From positions 434,001 to 498,000 of the forward strand of contig NZ_NMVP01000001.1 of NCBI RefSeq assembly GCF_002250705.1: a DNA stretch of 64,000 nucleotides, given 5' to 3'. Of the stretch, positions 8,600-16,224 are shown in pieces. How positions within the stretch are numbered: the first letter of the stretch is position 1; every line of letters begins with the position of its first letter. The notes beneath the pieces were generated by a model that was not told the DNA's origin, searched no databases, and saw only the letters and a list, made by a program, of their open reading frames with translations. The DNA comes from Enemella evansiae (GTDB lineage: Bacteria > Actinomycetota > Actinomycetes > Propionibacteriales > Propionibacteriaceae). The translations under genes were made by a program, and so were the position numbers.

Positions 8600-9693
8600 T
8601 CATGAGACACCGCTGGCCAGGGCGGCCGCTCGGCGTTGCACCAGGCTGCTGCACCCGGCCACCCGGAGCGCACCCGGCAGGGCTCGGCGTACCCAGGACC
8701 GCCGGTTGGTCGCCAACCCGAACAGGACACCGGTGCCGCGGACCACCCGGCGAGCGGCGGCGCGTCGCCTGGTACGCCACAGGGCGACCGCCTCTGGCCC
8801 GTCGACCAGTGCCGGGCGAGCTCGATGCCATCCCGGATGCCGAGGTTCATGCCCTGGCCGCCGACGGGGGAGTGCACGTGAGCCGCATCCCCGATCAGGT
8901 TCAGCGGGCCGTCGCCGAAGGAGGCCGCCAGCCGGTGCTGGGCGGTGAAGGTCGACACCCAGGCCACCTCGGTGATCCGGGGCCGGGTCGGGGTGCGTTC
9001 GTCGAGCAGCTGCTGGAGCCGGGCTCGATCCGGTTCCCGATCCGCCGGCACGTCGGCGATCACCCTGGTCAGCCGATCGGGCAGCGCACCCAGCACGATC
9101 ATTCCGGCCTCCTCCAACCGCACCGTCAGACCGGTCGGTGGCTCATCCAGCCGGACGTCGGCGACCACGAAGTGCTGCGGATCGCTGGTACCGGGGAAGC
9201 CGATACCGGCCGCCCGGCGCAGCACGCTGCCGATCCCGTCGGCCGCCACCACCTGCGGTGCCGCACACACCGAACCGTCGGCCAGGCGTACCCCCTCCTC
9301 GGCCAGCCCGGCCACCGTCACCCCGGTCCGCAACTCGACGCCCAGTTCGCTGGATCGCCGCCACAGCAGGGATTCGGTGACCTCCTGGGAAACCAGCAGA
9401 GCATAGGGGAAGCGGCTGTCGATGTGCTGGAAATCCACGCGCAGCAGGGTCCGGTCACCGTGCTCCATGGTCAGCGACCGGGCCGGTTCACCGGCGGCGA
9501 TCAGCGGCTCGGCGACGTCGATGGCATCGAGCTGCTCCAGGGTGCGGGCGTGCACCACCAGCGCGCGGGAGTGCCGACGGGGCTCGGTGCGCCGCTCCAG
9601 CACCTGGACCCGCAGGCCGAGTCGGGCGGCGGCCGCCGCGGTGGCCAGACCGGCGGGTCCGGCACCGACGATGAGGAGATCGGGAGTGTTCAT
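8600..9693 (-). pseudogene. FAD-dependent aromatic monooxygenase with a one-base frameshift
   Basis: The first 290 residues are a normal FAD_binding_3 protein: DLLIVGAGPAGLATAAAAARLG (GxGxxG), an RVIADVPAD block, and NLIGDAAHVHSPVGGQGMNLGIRDG near 265-290. At about 8812-8816 the frame is lost: the starting frame continues as unrelated sequence past the stop expected for the family, while one missing base (CGG-CAC in place of CGG-GCA-C) restores ALVDGPEAVALW and the typical Arg/Ala-rich C-terminal helix, ending at a TGA at 8600-8602. The restored protein would be about 364 residues. A real deletion or a sequence error would look identical here. Divergent from the TetR gene, with an operator-like palindrome between them. 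Confidence 0.75.
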
Positions 9694-9723
9694 GGGTCAA
9701 CGATCCACCGGTGCAACCGCTAT

Positions 9724-9740
9724 ATTCAACGATGATGAAT
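9724..9740. promoter_or_regulatory. Candidate TetR operator overlapping both start regions
   Basis: ATTCAAC-gat-GATGAAT-like imperfect dyad (ATTCA at 9724-9728 against TGAAT at 9736-9740) in the 38 bases between the divergent monooxygenase (start 9693) and TetR gene (start 9732). It includes the TetR start codon and follows TATATT (9721-9726), so binding here could repress both genes. Confidence 0.45.
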
Positions 9741-10331
9741 AAATCGCGGGGCCGCCCCCGGGGCGGTGGCAACAGTGCGGAGGCGATCCGGGCCGCCGCG
9801 CATCGGTTGTTCCTGGATCGCGGTTATCGCGGCACCACCCTGCGCGCGGTCGCCACCGAGGCCGGGGTGGATGTGGCGGCGATCGGCTACCACTTCGGTT
9901 CCAAGGCGGGCCTGTTCGCGGCCGCGATGGCGCTGCGGATCAGTCCCTCCGGGATCATCCGCGGGGTGCTCGCCGCCGAACCGCGGCAGCTCGGGCCTGC
10001 CCTGGTCGCGGCCGCGGTGGACGCCTGGGAGGACCCACGGGCGCAGGCCGGTATCGCGGCGATGATCGGTGCGGCGGTCAGCCAGCCGGAGGTGGCCGCT
10101 GCGGTCGCGGCGTATCTGGAGCAGGAGCTGATCACCCCGCTCGTTGAATATCTGCGCGCTCACGGTGCCGGCGAGTCGGCCCGCTCCCGCGCCGTCGGAC
10201 TGGTCACCCTGGCCGCCGGTGCGCTGGTGACCCGCTATCTGATCGAGGTGCCCTCGGTGGCCGCCCTGGATCGTGATCAACTGGTCCGCGCGCTGGCGGT
10301 ACCGGCGCGGGCCGTGCTCGATGGGCGGTGA
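9732..10331 (+). CDS. TetR/AcrR family transcriptional regulator
   Basis: About 199 residues. The N-terminal helix-turn-helix is clear: AEAIRAAAHRLFLDRGYRGTTLRAVATEAGVDVAAIGYHFGSKAGLFAAAM, followed by an all-helical ligand domain of the TetR_C type (about 80-195). Start is ATG 9732 or 9735; no Shine-Dalgarno precedes either, while TATATT ends six bases upstream, so the mRNA may be leaderless. It faces away from the frameshifted FAD monooxygenase and the DDN-family reductase and is their most likely regulator. Inducer unknown. Confidence 0.88.
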   Translation: MMNKSRGRPRGGGNSAEAIRAAAHRLFLDRGYRGTTLRAVATEAGVDVAAIGYHFGSKAGLFAAAMALRISPSGIIRGVLAAEPRQLGPALVAAAVDAWEDPRAQAGIAAMIGAAVSQPEVAAAVAAYLEQELITPLVEYLRAHGAGESARSRAVGLVTLAAGALVTRYLIEVPSVAALDRDQLVRALAVPARAVLDGR

Positions 10332-10414
10332 GGGGCTCCCACTGATCCCTGGGTGCCAATGTGCCCGTCCGGGCGGCGACAACCGGCCATAGTGGCTGAC
10401 AAAGTCGTATCGGG

Positions 10415-11473
10415 TCAGGCGGGGGAGACGAGCAGGACGCCGCCGAGGGCGATACCGGCGACGGTGATCGTGGAGAGGACGCCGAGCAGCAGGGGGCGCG
10501 GGCCGACCCGGACGAGTGCCTTCAGGCGTACGCCCAGGCCGAGTGCGAACATCGCGGCGGCCAGCAGTGCGGTCTGGGCCCAGCTGGCCGCGGTCAGCGC
10601 CGGTGCCGGTACCAGGCCGGTCGAGGCGAGCAGCATCATCGCGATGAAGCCGAGCACGAACAACGGGACCAGCGGCGGCCTCTTGCCAGCACCGCCGGCA
10701 TGGCTGAGGCCGGGGTGCCGGCGGACCAGCAGGGCCATCGCGGCCATCACCGGCGCGAGCATCAGCACCCGGGCCAACTTCACCAGCACCGCCTGATCGA
10801 CCGCACCCGGGCCGAGGGCACCCGCGGCGGCGACCACCTGGGCGACCTCGTGGATCGACCCGCCGGCCCAGAGTGCGGCGCGCGGGTCGCCGAGCTGGAG
10901 TGCCGAGGCGCCCAGCGGCACCAGGACGATCATCAGCGAACCGAAGAGCACCACCAGTCCGACCGCGGTGGCGACCTCCTCCTCGTCGGTCTCCATCACC
11001 CCGTCCACCGCGGCGACCGCCGCGGCACCGCAGATCGAGAACCCACAGGCGATCAGCAGGGTCTGGGTCAGTGGCAGCCGCAGCAATCGCCCGATCCCCA
11101 CGGTGGCGAGGATTCCGAGGCCGACGATGGTCACCACGACCAGAATCATCCCGGGGCCGAGGCCCGCCACCTGGCCGAGCGAGAGTTGCAGGCCGAGCAG
11201 CACGATGCCGATCCGCAACAGCTTCTTCGCCGCCACCTGGATCCCCGGCTGCCAGCCGGCGGGCACGGTGATCACGTTGGTGAGCGCCGCGCCCAGCACG
11301 ATCGCGACCAGCAGCGGGCTGACCACCGGCCAGATCCGGTTGACCAGCACCGCCACCACGGTCGCCGCCGCGCACACCGCGAGCCCCGGCAGATACCGGG
11401 CGACCCCGCGGCCGGAACCGGGCACCGGGGCTGTCGGCTGGGTGCTGAGGTCGCGGTCGGCATGCGTGGTCAT
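10415..11473 (-). CDS. YeiH/UPF0324 family putative sulfate/sulfite-type exporter
   Basis: 352 residues with about 10-11 hydrophobic segments. Family landmarks are LLRIGIVLLGLQLSLGQV, CGFSICGAAAVAAVDGVM and GGSIHEVAQVVAAAGALG. The start at 11473 keeps it clear of the operator palindrome; an in-frame ATG at 11533 would add 20 unrelated residues and begin inside the palindrome. A LysR gene diverges from it, the same pairing as yeiE-yeiH in enterobacteria. Transport of an oxidised sulfur anion is the common family annotation but is not well proven. Confidence 0.8.
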   Translation of the reverse strand: MTTHADRDLSTQPTAPVPGSGRGVARYLPGLAVCAAATVVAVLVNRIWPVVSPLLVAIVLGAALTNVITVPAGWQPGIQVAAKKLLRIGIVLLGLQLSLGQVAGLGPGMILVVVTIVGLGILATVGIGRLLRLPLTQTLLIACGFSICGAAAVAAVDGVMETDEEEVATAVGLVVLFGSLMIVLVPLGASALQLGDPRAALWAGGSIHEVAQVVAAAGALGPGAVDQAVLVKLARVLMLAPVMAAMALLVRRHPGLSHAGGAGKRPPLVPLFVLGFIAMMLLASTGLVPAPALTAASWAQTALLAAAMFALGLGVRLKALVRVGPRPLLLGVLSTITVAGIALGGVLLVSPA

Positions 11474-11530
11474 GCTGCTCAGCCAATCGCCATCGCCGTC
11501 GGTCCGGTAGCCGTCGAATCGGCACCAGCC

Positions 11531-11547
11531 CATATCATCGTGATATG
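11531..11547. promoter_or_regulatory. Perfect 7+3+7 palindrome, candidate LysR operator
   Basis: CATATCA-TCG-TGATATG (11531-11547) lies between the divergent YeiH and LysR genes. It contains T-N11-A as expected for LysR-type sites, and its last three bases are the LysR start codon, so bound regulator would sit on its own translation start. Confidence 0.6.
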
Positions 11548-12474
11548 TCCAAGCCGTCCCTGCCCGACCTCGCCGCGGTCGAACTGCTGATCGCGGTGGT
11601 CGACCAGGGCAGCCTCGGCGCCGGCGCCAGAGCGGTCGGCATGGCCCAACCGAACGCCAGCCGGATCCTTCGCCGGCTGGAGGCGCGGGCCGGCGTACCC
11701 CTGCTGGAAAGGCGCCCCCGCGGCTCGCGGGCCACCCCGGCCGGTCTGGAACTGGCCGCCGAGGGCCGGTTGCTGCTGGCCCGCGTCGACGACTTCAGTC
11801 GAACCCTGGCCGGGCTGGTGGATGCCGAGAGCCTCACCGTCGCCGCCAGCCAGACCATCGCCGAGTCATTGGCGGGCGGCTGGCTGGCCGAGCTCTATGC
11901 CGACCACCCGGCGATCGAGGTGGGTCTGCAGGTCTGCAACTCCGACCAGGTGACCGCCCGGGTGCTGCGTGGCCAGGTGCGCCTCGGTTTCATCGAATCC
12001 GGCCGGGTCGACGACCGACTGCAGTCCAGCATCGTCGCCGCCGACCGGCTGGTCGTGCTGGTCGCCCCCGAACACCCGTGGGCGCAGCGGGAACGCCCCC
12101 TGGAGGCCGACGAACTCGCCGCCACCTCGCTCGCGGTCCGCGAATCCGGGTCGGGCACCCGGGAGGTGCTGGAACGCCAGCTCGCCGGGCGGACCGTCGC
12201 CCGGCCGGCGATCGAGCTGACCAGCAATGCCGCCCTGCTGGGTGCGGTGGCCGCGGATCTGGCCCCGGCCGTGCTCAGCGAGCTCGCCGCCGCCGCGCCG
12301 CTGGCCGCGGGCACCGTGGTCAGCGTGCCGGTCCGTGGGCTGGACCTGACCAGGCGGCTGCACGCCATCTGGGCGACCCGGTTGCAGGGGATCGCGCACG
12401 ATCTGGTGCGGATCGCCGCGGCAACCGGTACCCCCCATCCGAGACGACGGGCGGACTCACCCGGTGCGCGCTGA
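11545..12474 (+). CDS. LysR family transcriptional regulator
   Basis: 309 residues. The N-terminal HTH (about 5-65) reads LPDLAAVELLIAVVDQGSLGAGARAVGMAQPNASRIL then LERRPRGSRATPAG; the rest is a periplasmic-binding-type effector domain (about 85-295). The ATG at 11545 is within the operator palindrome and has no ribosome-binding site, suggesting leaderless translation. Divergent to the YeiH exporter, which it probably controls. Its last 18 bases overlap the convergent PucR gene. Confidence 0.85.
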   Translation: MSKPSLPDLAAVELLIAVVDQGSLGAGARAVGMAQPNASRILRRLEARAGVPLLERRPRGSRATPAGLELAAEGRLLLARVDDFSRTLAGLVDAESLTVAASQTIAESLAGGWLAELYADHPAIEVGLQVCNSDQVTARVLRGQVRLGFIESGRVDDRLQSSIVAADRLVVLVAPEHPWAQRERPLEADELAATSLAVRESGSGTREVLERQLAGRTVARPAIELTSNAALLGAVAADLAPAVLSELAAAAPLAAGTVVSVPVRGLDLTRRLHAIWATRLQGIAHDLVRIAAATGTPHPRRRADSPGAR

Positions 12475-13605
12475 CAACCCGGCCAACCGGGCCAGCCGCA
12501 GACCGGTGTCGAGCTCCCGGCGTACCGCACCGTCGGCGAGGTCGACCTGCAGCACCGAACGCAGCCGGTCCAGCCGGTAGTAGAACGTCGAGCGGTGGAT
12601 GCTCAGCCGACGGGCCGTGGCGCGGGCATCGCCGCCACGGTCCAGATAGGTCTGCAGGGTCTCCACCAGCACCTCATCCGGGCCGGTGTCCCAGAGCCGG
12701 CGTACCGGTGTCGGCAGGTCACCCACCCCGAGCGTCTCCAACGGCAGCATCGCCAGCACGCCGTCGATCCCGGCCGCATCCCAGGTCAGCACCGTCGGGT
12801 GCCGATCCGCGCCCAGGTACGCCGCCCGCCAGGCCGCGCGGGCGCGGGCGAAGGAGTGCGGCAGGTCCTCCAGGGCGGGCACCAGGGGACCGATCCCGGC
12901 GCGCAGTCCCGGCCCGAGCAGGCGGGCCAGCCGCTCCACCACGACGGGACGGGGGAAGACCAGCACACCCACACCCTCGTGCGCCCCGCCGACCACCGAC
13001 GCGGTCGACGACCGGGTCACGAAATCGAGGATCAGCGACACCCCGTGGGTGTTCTCCGCACCGTTCAGGGTCGCCGGATCCTGACCGACGGCGACCGCCG
13101 CATACTGCGTGGCGGCGCCGAGCAGACCCTCCTCGATCAACGACCGCGCCGCCCGGGTGCGGTGCCGGGCATTCGAACCGAGCAGGTGACCGACCAGCTC
13201 CGCGGCACGGGTCCGCCGACTCTCCTGCCGGAAATCGCGGACCAGCAGCTGCCTGCCGAGCTCGGCGGTCGCGGCCCGCAGGCGGTCTCGAACCGCCGGC
13301 ACCGGGTCGGTGTCGGCGGGTGCCACCATCAGGTATCCCATCGGGCGATCGACATCGGCGACCGACAGGAAGAGCGCCGAGCCGAGCTGGGGAAGCGGGA
13401 CCGTGGCGTACCCGTCGGACGGGATCGCCGGGCGCGGCCAGTAATCGCTGTGGGCGAGGACGTGGCCCAACCGGATCCGGTCCGCCTCGGTCTCGTGGAT
13501 CGAATAGCCGACCACGCGCAGTGCGGTGTCCAGCAGCACCAACCGGTGGCCGGACTCCTCCGCGAGATCCTGCAACAGGTCGTCGAGGCTGACATCTCTC
13601 GGCAC
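12457..13605 (-). CDS. PucR family transcriptional regulator
   Basis: About 382 residues. The N-terminal half has a GAF/PucR-like sensor region (VSLDDLLQDLAEESGHRLVLLD onward), the middle carries a GGDEF-derived CdaR segment (AGIGPLVPALEDLPHSFARARAAWRAA), and the C terminus is the PucR HTH_30 (LQTYLDRGGDARATARRLSIHRSTFYYRLDRL). I chose GTG 13605 because GGAGGT sits four bases upstream; the frame is open further upstream, through a palindrome, without a better start. It diverges from the FAD monooxygenase at 13742 and is its probable regulator. Confidence 0.82.
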   Translation of the reverse strand: MPRDVSLDDLLQDLAEESGHRLVLLDTALRVVGYSIHETEADRIRLGHVLAHSDYWPRPAIPSDGYATVPLPQLGSALFLSVADVDRPMGYLMVAPADTDPVPAVRDRLRAATAELGRQLLVRDFRQESRRTRAAELVGHLLGSNARHRTRAARSLIEEGLLGAATQYAAVAVGQDPATLNGAENTHGVSLILDFVTRSSTASVVGGAHEGVGVLVFPRPVVVERLARLLGPGLRAGIGPLVPALEDLPHSFARARAAWRAAYLGADRHPTVLTWDAAGIDGVLAMLPLETLGVGDLPTPVRRLWDTGPDEVLVETLQTYLDRGGDARATARRLSIHRSTFYYRLDRLRSVLQVDLADGAVRRELDTGLRLARLAGLSARTG

Positions 13606-13623
13606 GGCGACCTCCACGCGACG

Positions 13624-13642
13624 TTCCGACACAGTGTCGGAA
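13624..13642. promoter_or_regulatory. Perfect 9+1+9 palindrome between PucR and monooxygenase genes
   Basis: TTCCGACAC-A-GTGTCGGAA (13624-13642) lies 18 bases upstream of the chosen PucR start and 100 bases upstream of the monooxygenase ATG. Its symmetry and location suggest the PucR-family operator of this divergent pair. Confidence 0.55.
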
Positions 13643-13741
13643 TGCCCGCCCTCATCTTCCCACAATTCGCCGACGCGGGACAGGCGCGCGGCGTCTAGCG
13701 TTCTGGATGACCACAACGGTGTGCGGGAAGGCAGGATCATC

Positions 13742-14941
13742 ATGGCGCGCAGGATCGCGATCATCGGCGGCGGAATCGGTGGGTTGACGCTCGGCATCGA
13801 CCTCAGGCAGCGCGGTTTCGAGGTCGACATCTACGAATCGACCAGCGAACTGCGAGAGGTCGGTGCGGCCGTCGGCCTGTCGGCCAACTCGCTGCGCTAC
13901 TACCAGGGCCGGATCGGCATCGGTGACAAGCTGGCCGAGACCTGGGCCGACATCGGCGAACTGATCTTCCGGCACGGCGAGGACGGTTCCGAGATCGCCC
14001 GGATCGGACCCGAGGTGCAGTATCAGCAGCGCTACGGATCGCCGTGGGTCGGCATCCACCGCGCCGAGCTGCAGGCCGCACTCGCCGGGGCGTACGGGAA
14101 CGAGGGGCTGCACCTGAGCCGTCGGCTGACCGGGATCCGCGAGACCGACACCGAGGCGGTGCTCGACTTCGCCGACGGCAGCACCGAGACCGCCGACCTG
14201 GTGATCGGGGCCGACGGGGTCCGCTCCACCACCCGCCGGTTGATGCTCGGCTACGACGATGCGCTGTTCTCCGGCTGCAGCGGTACGCGGGGGATCGTCG
14301 CGCCGGAGCTGTTGAGCGAACTGCCCGATCCCGAGGCGATCCAGTTCTGGATCGGCCCGCAGGGGCATCTGCTGCACTATCCGATCGGCGGCGGGGCGCA
14401 CAACTTCCTGCTGGTACGCCGCGACGGCGGCCCCTGGGCGCACCAGCAGTGGGTGACGCCGATCCCCGACGGCAGCCATGTCGCCGACTTCGCGGGCTGG
14501 CATCCGGCGGTGCAGCAGATGATCACCGCCGTCCCGGTCACCGAGCGCTGGGCGCTGTTCCACCGGCCGCCGCTCTCGCGCTGGAGCCGGGGCCGGGTGA
14601 CCCTGATCGGGGACGCCGCCCACGCGATGGTGCCGCACCACGGCCAGGGCGCCAACCAGTCGATCGAGGACGCGATCGTGCTCTCGGACCAGCTGGTCGC
14701 CAATGCTGACTGGGATGCCGCGCGGGCCGAGTACGAACGGCTGCGGCGCGGGCGTACCCGGCGGGTGCAGGTCGCCTCGATCACCACCGCCGATGTGCTG
14801 CACCTGCCGCCCGGCCCGCGGGCCGACGAACGGGATGCCCGGCTCGGTGCGGCGGAGGCCTTCGATCGGCACCTGGCCTGGATCCACAGCTACCAGGCCG
14901 AGCAGGAGCCGGCCGAGACCTCGGGTGGCACCTGGCTCTGA
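13742..14941 (+). CDS. FAD-dependent monooxygenase, salicylate/3-hydroxybenzoate hydroxylase type
   Basis: 399 residues. Rossmann FAD motif IIGGGIGGLTLGIDL (6-20), DLVIGADGVRST (about 155-166) and the GD motif VTLIGDAAHAMVPHHGQGANQSIEDA (about 288-313) are in the order of group A flavin hydroxylases. HGQGANQ is typical of salicylate 1-hydroxylase and 3-hydroxybenzoate 6-hydroxylase. It hydroxylates an aromatic ring with NAD(P)H and O2; the true substrate cannot be read. Divergent PucR gene and palindrome upstream; a large nested inverted repeat follows the stop. Confidence 0.85.
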   Translation: MARRIAIIGGGIGGLTLGIDLRQRGFEVDIYESTSELREVGAAVGLSANSLRYYQGRIGIGDKLAETWADIGELIFRHGEDGSEIARIGPEVQYQQRYGSPWVGIHRAELQAALAGAYGNEGLHLSRRLTGIRETDTEAVLDFADGSTETADLVIGADGVRSTTRRLMLGYDDALFSGCSGTRGIVAPELLSELPDPEAIQFWIGPQGHLLHYPIGGGAHNFLLVRRDGGPWAHQQWVTPIPDGSHVADFAGWHPAVQQMITAVPVTERWALFHRPPLSRWSRGRVTLIGDAAHAMVPHHGQGANQSIEDAIVLSDQLVANADWDAARAEYERLRRGRTRRVQVASITTADVLHLPPGPRADERDARLGAAEAFDRHLAWIHSYQAEQEPAETSGGTWL

Positions 14942-14960
14942 GGCGTACACCCACCCGGCG

Positions 14961-15030
14961 ATCCATCGATCCTTACGTGCACCCGTGGCGTGCTCGAGCG
15001 CTCGACGGGTGCACGGTCAGTTCGATGGAT
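14961..15030. repeat. Nested inverted repeat P1 between convergent genes
   Basis: Outer arms ATCCATCGA (14961-14969) and TCGATGGAT (15022-15030); inner arms GTGCACCCGT (14977-14986) and ACGGGTGCAC (15005-15014); the centre CGAGCGCTCG is itself palindromic. It fills the gap between the monooxygenase stop (14941) and the convergent App1 stop (15047), so it can serve as a bidirectional terminator. Related in layout to 44068-44134, 58961-59044 and 61233-61319. Confidence 0.7.
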
Positions 15031-15046
15031 GGCGAGGGGCCGGCAC

Positions 15047-16138
15047 TCAGCGAGGGTTGGCGTTCGCGCGGGCGGCGCGGGTGTCGAGCTGGCCCTCGAT
15101 GGCCTGCTGCAGCAGGGGTTGCAGCTCGTAACCGTCCTCGGCGCGGACCTCCGGCACCTCGGCGTCGGCGTCATCGAGCTCGTCGGCCGAGATCGGCGCC
15201 AGGGTGCCGTGCGCGAGCACCTGCTCACCCGGGGTCAGCTGGCGGATCGCGACGACGTTGACCCGGTCGGGGTGCGCCTCGGCGAACTCGCCGTAGATCG
15301 ACGGGTCGTGCTGGCCGTCGTCACCGATCAGGATCCACTGGATCTTCGGGAAGTCGATCGCCAGATCCCGCAGCGCCATCCGCTTGTGCTCCTGCCCGGA
15401 GCGGAACCAGCCGCTGTTGGTCGGGCCCCAGTCGGTGAGCAGCAGCGGCCCGATCGGGAACCGGTGGTGCTTGAGGAAGCGGATCAGCGTCGGCGCGGTG
15501 TTCCAGGCGCCGGTGGAGACGTAGATGATCGGCGCCTGCGGATGCTCGGCCATCAGCGAGCGGTACATCTCGCTCATCCCGGCCACCGCCTGTCGCGCCG
15601 ACTCGTGCACCACGAAGGTGTTCCAGGCCGCCAGCAGCGGACGCGGCAGCGAGGTCGAGATCACCGTGTCGTCGATGTCACTGACCAGGCCCCAGGTCTG
15701 CTCCGGGTCGACGACCATGATCGGTGCCTCCACCGGCTCCGAATCGCCACACTGCAGGCGGATCTCATGCCAGCCGGGCTGCAGGCCGCGGACCGGCAAC
15801 CGGGAATCCACATAGCCGTTGCGGTCGGTGGCGACCTGGTAGGTGTGGCCGTCGATGGTCGCATTCACCCGGTGGTTGACCGCCGGGGCGGTGAAGAAGT
15901 TCCGCCAGCCGCGCCGCTGCAGCAGGGTGTCGGCCAGGTCGGGGATGATCCGGTGCTCGTCGTCGCTGCCGTCCATCGGCGGGGTGAAGACCACCCGGGC
16001 CAGCACCCGGATGAACTTCGATGATCCATAACCGGTGTAGGCGATCACGCGTTCGTTCCAACCACGCGAGCGCACCACGTCACCCAGCTTGGTGTTCAGC
16101 CGGTCCTCGAGCCGAGCAGCGAAGAAGGGGCGTGCCAT
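15047..16138 (-). CDS. App1-type phosphatidate phosphatase domain protein (DUF2183)
   Basis: 363 residues. The conserved App1 domain begins near residue 140 with the HAD-type nucleophile motif DIDDT (154-158) and continues with YRSLMAEHPQAPIIYVSTGAWN and WILIGDDGQHDPSIY, the acid and Mg-binding motifs. The N-terminal half is a beta-rich domain of unknown role. The yeast relative is a phosphatidate phosphatase; bacterial members are usually annotated by this domain only. ATG 16138 is preferred; further upstream codons lack similarity. Divergent from the Pat gene at 16225. Confidence 0.82.
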   Translation of the reverse strand: MARPFFAARLEDRLNTKLGDVVRSRGWNERVIAYTGYGSSKFIRVLARVVFTPPMDGSDDEHRIIPDLADTLLQRRGWRNFFTAPAVNHRVNATIDGHTYQVATDRNGYVDSRLPVRGLQPGWHEIRLQCGDSEPVEAPIMVVDPEQTWGLVSDIDDTVISTSLPRPLLAAWNTFVVHESARQAVAGMSEMYRSLMAEHPQAPIIYVSTGAWNTAPTLIRFLKHHRFPIGPLLLTDWGPTNSGWFRSGQEHKRMALRDLAIDFPKIQWILIGDDGQHDPSIYGEFAEAHPDRVNVVAIRQLTPGEQVLAHGTLAPISADELDDADAEVPEVRAEDGYELQPLLQQAIEGQLDTRAARANANPR

Positions 16139-16224
16139 GCGGGAGACCCTATCGAGCGGGGTCACCGCCCCCGCCACCACCCGCCACCCGCCGTCACCCG
16201 ACACCCGCTCAGTAGGCTGGGGTC

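Noticed and set aside
11474..11533. Extending YeiH to the ATG at 11533
   Set aside because: The extra 20 residues do not look like a membrane protein start and the codon lies in the operator palindrome.
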